Source: Lachnoclostridium sp. (lineage in GTDB: Bacteria; Bacillota_A; Clostridia; Lachnospirales; Lachnospiraceae). Taken from it: a stretch of 64,000 nt of DNA. Position 1 is the first letter of the stretch. Every line of letters starts with the position of its first letter. The notes under the pieces were generated by a model that had not been told where the DNA came from, searched no databases, and was given only the letters and a program-made list of their open reading frames with translations. Position numbers and translations under genes: made by a program. This document shows, in pieces, positions 61,063 through 64,000 of this stretch. The stretch lies in NCBI GenBank assembly GCA_015057755.1, contig SVDR01000001.1:36111-100110 (forward strand), given 5' to 3'.

Positions 61063-61842
61063 ATGATTTTAACAATTGATATGGGAAACAGCAATATCGT
61101 TGTCGGCGGTATTGATGAAAACAAACTCTATTTTGAGGAGCGTATCACTACAGACCACAGAAAGACCAGTCTGGAATACGCAATTATGCTGAAAAACATT
61201 TTAGAGATCAATAAAGTAAAGCGTTCTGACATCGAAGGCGCTATCATGTCTTCCGTTGTTCCGCCGCTCAATGCACCATTATCTTCTGCTGTAAAGAAAA
61301 TCACAGGTAAGAAACCGATGCTCGTTGGCTCCGGTATGAAGACAGGCATCAACATTAAAGTGGACAACCCGAAATCTGTCGGCGGTGACCGTATTGTTGC
61401 AGCCGTTGCAGCCGTTGCCCAGTTTGACGGTCCGATCATTGTTATTGATATGGGCACTGCTACGACTCTCGATGTTGTAGACAAGAGCGGCAGTTATATT
61501 GGCGGTGTCATTCTTCCGGGTGTTATGGTTTCTCTCAATGCCCTTGTTGGAAATACTGCACAGCTTCCGCAGATCAACCTGGACACTCCAAAACGTGTGA
61601 TTGGCAAGAACACGGTAGAATGCATGCAGAATGGTATCATGTTCGGAAATGCTGCCATGATCGACGGCCTCATTGATCGTGTCGAAGAAGAACTCGGCGA
61701 GAGATGCACCCTTGTTGCAACCGGCGGTATGTCAAGATTCATTACTCCGCTCTGCAGCCACGAGATCACATACATTCCGGATCTTCTGCTTCGCGGACTT
61801 CTGATTCTTTACCGTCAGAATATGGCAGACCATACAAATTAA
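61063..61842 (+). CDS. coaX: Type III pantothenate kinase
   Basis: Phosphorylates pantothenate, the first step of coenzyme A synthesis. 259 residues of the ASKHA fold: ILTIDMGNSNIVVGG (phosphate 1), KSVGGDRIVAAVAA, IVIDMGTATTLDVVD (phosphate 2), GGVILPGVMVSLNAL, and VATGGMSRFI. It belongs to the CoaX type, which is not inhibited by CoA. AAGGAG is 8 nt before the ATG. Monocistronic with terminator at 61854-61886. Confidence 0.96.
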   Translation: MILTIDMGNSNIVVGGIDENKLYFEERITTDHRKTSLEYAIMLKNILEINKVKRSDIEGAIMSSVVPPLNAPLSSAVKKITGKKPMLVGSGMKTGINIKVDNPKSVGGDRIVAAVAAVAQFDGPIIVIDMGTATTLDVVDKSGSYIGGVILPGVMVSLNALVGNTAQLPQINLDTPKRVIGKNTVECMQNGIMFGNAAMIDGLIDRVEEELGERCTLVATGGMSRFITPLCSHEITYIPDLLLRGLLILYRQNMADHTN

Positions 61843-61853
61843 GAATTGTTTCG

Positions 61854-61886
61854 ACAGACCTGCTTTCGCGGCAGGTCTGTTTTTTC
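61854..61886 (+). terminator. Terminator after coaX
   Basis: ACAGACCTGC (61854-61863) and GCAGGTCTGT (61871-61880) pair perfectly and are followed by a T run to 61885. Confidence 0.88.
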
Positions 61887-61914
61887 TTGTCAAATTTTTT
61901 CCAACCTCATTTCC

Positions 61915-61944
61915 GTATAAACCCGCCCAAATCCGTCCATCATT
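61915..61944 (+). promoter_or_regulatory. Possible SigF/SigG-type promoter of sigG
   Basis: GTATA (61915-61919), 18-bp spacer, CATCATT (61938-61944), close to the forespore consensus. Found by eye; sigma-A boxes are not evident here. Confidence 0.4.
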
Positions 61945-61987
61945 CTTTTATAACAATTTCAAAGAATATAGGTACGGAGGTAAGGCC

Positions 61988-62764
61988 ATGTCCGGTTATA
62001 AAGTTGAAATCTGCGGAGTAAATACATCAAAGCTGCCACTGCTTACCACAGAAGAAAAGGAGGAACTGTTCAAACGAATTCTGGACGGCGACATGCAGGC
62101 AAGAGAAGATTACATCAAGGGAAATCTGCGACTCGTCCTCAGTGTCATCCAACGCTTTACCGGAGGAAATGAAAACGTTGACGATCTGTTTCAGATTGGC
62201 TGCATCGGTCTAATCAAAGCCATCGACAACTTTGATATCACACAAAACGTCAAGTTCAGCACATACGCAGTCCCTATGATCCTGGGTGAAGTCCGCCGTT
62301 ATCTGCGCGATAACAACTCCATCCGTGTCAGTCGTTCCATCCGGGATACTGCATACAAAGCAATCTATGCCAAAGAAGCTCTCATGAAAAGACACATGAA
62401 AGAACCTACCATCATGGAGATTGCAGAGGAAATCGGAATCAGCAAAGAAGAGATCACCTACGCCCTAGACGCCATCCAGAGTCCGGTCAGTCTCTATGAA
62501 CCGGTCTACACCGACGGCGGCGACCCGCTCTGCGTCATGGACCAGATCAGCGACAAGAAAAACCGCGAAGAAAACTGGATTGAGCAGATTTCCCTGAACG
62601 AAGCCATGAAACGCCTTCCTGAACGAGAACGCCACATTATCGACATGCGTTTTTATGACGGAAAGACCCAGACAGAAGTGGCCGAAGAAATCGGGATCAG
62701 TCAGGCCCAGGTATCAAGGTTGGAAAAAAGTGCTTTAAAGAGTATGAGGAATTATTTAAATTAG
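61988..62764 (+). CDS. sigG: Forespore sigma factor SigG
   Basis: Directs late forespore transcription during sporulation. 258 residues. The N-terminal KVEICGVNTSKLPLLT is the hallmark of SigG (region that contacts anti-sigma factors). Region 2 follows (LFQIGCIGLIKAIDNFD, VKFSTYAVPMILGEVRRYLR), then region 3 and region 4 with HTH (TQTEVAEEIGISQAQVSRLE). GGAGG precedes the ATG. The usual spoIIGA-sigE genes are not upstream here. Its presence shows a spore-former. Confidence 0.95.
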   Translation: MSGYKVEICGVNTSKLPLLTTEEKEELFKRILDGDMQAREDYIKGNLRLVLSVIQRFTGGNENVDDLFQIGCIGLIKAIDNFDITQNVKFSTYAVPMILGEVRRYLRDNNSIRVSRSIRDTAYKAIYAKEALMKRHMKEPTIMEIAEEIGISKEEITYALDAIQSPVSLYEPVYTDGGDPLCVMDQISDKKNREENWIEQISLNEAMKRLPERERHIIDMRFYDGKTQTEVAEEIGISQAQVSRLEKSALKSMRNYLN

Positions 62765-62781
62765 CATTCTCATAACATCAA

Positions 62782-62832
62782 AAAACCGACAGATCCGGAG
62801 TGATTCAACACTCTCCCAAATCTGCCGGTTTT
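62782..62832. terminator. Bidirectional terminator between sigG and the LUD gene
   Basis: AAAACCG and CGGTTTT at the ends, with CAGAT/ATCTG and GGAGTG/CACTCT inside, make a long stem with small mismatches. T-rich on both strands. Confidence 0.78.
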
Positions 62833-62851
62833 CATATTTTTATTTCATATC

Positions 62852-63481
62852 TTAAATTCCCACACTCTCTCCAACAAGCACCACTTTGATTCGTCCTGTG
62901 TATCTGGAGTGACGTGTCACCAGGATGTTGCAGCACATGCACTCCGGAGAATGACAATCCGCACAAAAACCTGCCACACCACACGGGGTCTTGCGATTCG
63001 TTGCATCTGCAATAACCGGACAGATCTGAGTCTGGATACGGTTGTAACCGTCTTCCACAGTTTTCACTAACTTATTAAGACCTGCAATAACGATTACGTG
63101 TTTCGGACCATGGGCCAAACATGCCACACGGTTACTTGCGCCGTCCACGTTAATCAGTTCACCATTAACTGTGATCGCGTTGGTTCCCATCAGGAAATAG
63201 TCTGCACAAACCACCTGACCGTAAATCGGACTTCCGGCTTTTTCCTTCTCTTCCATTGGATAATCAATCACTTCATAATCGCCTGCCTGGATTGCTTCTT
63301 TCAGACCAAGAGCACCAACACTGGCAGATCCGCCCCAGGTTACTTTGGAGCCCGGTTCGATCATATCAAGCACCAGCTTTGCAGCTTCTTCCTTCGTTCC
63401 GCAGTAGTAACCTTCCATATTTCTCTTTTTTAATCCCTCAATCACATGTTCCGCCATCCTGCGGTTTGCATCTTCGCGCAT
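62852..63481 (-). CDS. LUD-domain protein with a C-terminal cysteine cluster
   Basis: 209 residues of the LUD (LutC/YkgG) family: EEAAKLVLDMIEPGSKVTWG, GSASVGALGLKEAI, ADYFLMGTNAITVNGELINV, GPKHVIVIAGLNKLV. The family takes part in lactate oxidation as a LutABC subunit, but no lutA or lutB is here. The C-terminus has seven cysteines in a short stretch (TPCGVAGFC, CHSPECMCC) that could hold a metal centre. The frame begins at TTG 63487, but GGAGG fits ATG 63481 better. Stand-alone role unknown. Confidence 0.8.
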   Translation of the reverse strand: MREDANRRMAEHVIEGLKKRNMEGYYCGTKEEAAKLVLDMIEPGSKVTWGGSASVGALGLKEAIQAGDYEVIDYPMEEKEKAGSPIYGQVVCADYFLMGTNAITVNGELINVDGASNRVACLAHGPKHVIVIAGLNKLVKTVEDGYNRIQTQICPVIADATNRKTPCGVAGFCADCHSPECMCCNILVTRHSRYTGRIKVVLVGESVGI

Positions 63482-63516
63482 ATCCAATATCCTCCCCGAG
63501 TCGTTTCTTTTCTCTT

Positions 63517-63564
63517 ATTTTACGTCTATTTCCTAGGAGCGTCAATACTGTCTGTGTTTCCTAG
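63517..63564 (-). promoter_or_regulatory. LUD gene promoter with two TTTCCTAG repeats
   Basis: On the minus strand TTGACG (63540-63545), 17-bp spacer, TAAAAT (63517-63522). TTTCCTAG occurs at 63529-63536, in the spacer, and at 63557-63564, upstream of the -35. The 28-bp step and placement suggest an operator pair. Confidence 0.5.
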
Positions 63565-63566
63565 AC

Positions 63567-64000
63567 TTATACCTTGAGTGACTCTGCAAACTTCTCAACT
63601 TTCCTCTCCAGCCACTCGAATCTGGAAAGTTTCTTCATCCATTCCTGCGGGATTCCGTCTTCCTCGTTTCGTCCATATACAAGTCCTGCCAAACTACCTG
63701 CCACTGCGGCAACCGTGTCTGTGTCACCGCCAAGATTAACTGCTTTTAATACACACTCTTTAAAAGCGTTGGTTGTAAGCAAGCACCAAACGGCTGCCTC
63801 TAATGTATGTACAACAAATCCTGTGCTGCGTACGTCCTTTTCTTCTAAGGCTTTAAACTCTTCCAACTCTTCCATACGACGGTACTGTCTGAGTGATGCT
63901 GCAAGGTAAGCATCTTCCCCGTTTTCGTATGTAAAGAACGCCCTATCAATTCCCCTCTGCAAAACTGTGCATACTTCAGATCCCGGATCTGCCTTCAGCA
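63567..64000 (-). CDS. ADP-ribosylglycohydrolase family protein, C-terminal part (cut by window edge)
   Basis: The frame stays open to the window edge, giving about 143 codons. The family's metal-binding signature is NLGGDTDTVAAVAGSLAGLV, which carries the paired Asp residues that bind two Mg ions; TLEAAVWCLL precedes it. These enzymes remove ADP-ribose from proteins or small molecules (DraG type). The N-terminal half lies outside the window. It ends only 3 bp before the LUD promoter repeats, with no terminator between. Confidence 0.87.
   Translation of the reverse strand, partial: LKADPGSEVCTVLQRGIDRAFFTYENGEDAYLAASLRQYRRMEELEEFKALEEKDVRSTGFVVHTLEAAVWCLLTTNAFKECVLKAVNLGGDTDTVAAVAGSLAGLVYGRNEEDGIPQEWMKKLSRFEWLERKVEKFAESLKV

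Overview
The window looks like a chromosomal segment of a spore-forming gut Clostridia, most likely a Lachnospiraceae. The basis is sigG and a YlmC-type sporulation protein, Gram-positive lipoproteins with Ala/Thr-rich linkers, a FeoA-FeoB-Cys-rich iron cassette, a split ThrE exporter, DHHW/MBOAT genes, and moderate G+C by eye. No phage, insertion sequence or CRISPR array was seen. Genus is not resolved.

Layout. 0-4.2 kb: a leftward operon plsC-pheA-ppx-ppk (ppk cut by the window edge). 4.3-6.1 kb: a small membrane protein whose start codon sits in a terminator-like hairpin, a DUF4250 gene, and ansA. 6.2-15.1 kb: a nucleoside uptake and salvage block (iclR, BMP lipoprotein, a three-gene ABC transporter, nucleoside phosphorylase, deoB) with metA inserted. 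15.1-19.1 kb: queA-pseudouridine synthase-ligA, reading into iclR. 19.3 kb: tRNA-Arg(CCG). 19.5-25.6 kb: a DUF362 protein, a GGDEF/EAL protein, a DUF5688 protein and the two-part ThrE exporter. 25.7-31.3 kb: uvrB, a YgjV-GNAT fusion, pgi, an SseB-macrodomain fusion. 31.4-34.1 kb: feoA-feoB-Cys-rich gene with repeated operator-like sites. 34.1-37.1 kb: lipoprotein-MBOAT-DHHW, probably an O-acylation system. 37.3-40.3 kb: efp, yqeG, nrdR, ylmC, an amidohydrolase. 40.4-55.8 kb: the accessory island described below. 56.2-64 kb: pepV, yqeY, prfC, coaBC, divergent coaX, sigG, a LUD protein and a partial ADP-ribosylglycohydrolase.

The 40.4-55.8 kb island is the most unusual part. One leftward transcription unit encodes a 7TM sensor with a degenerate kinase-like end, a NarX/ComP-type kinase and a LuxR-type regulator, with overlapping genes. 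After a terminator and a densely structured intergenic element comes a second unit: a stand-alone receiver whose phospho-acceptor Asp is Glu, a 983-residue adenylation-carrier-reductase protein resembling carboxylic acid reductases, and a secreted protein of about 2,690 residues with BspA-like leucine-rich repeats, Ig-like domains, Cys-rich repeats and C-terminal wall-binding repeats. An identical 17-bp sequence in the same orientation lies upstream of each unit, suggesting co-regulation. Its function is unknown. A linked sensory, aldehyde-forming and surface-display system is an inference.

Start sites were adjusted where the longest reading frame ran past a good ribosome binding site. Promoter and operator calls are by eye.
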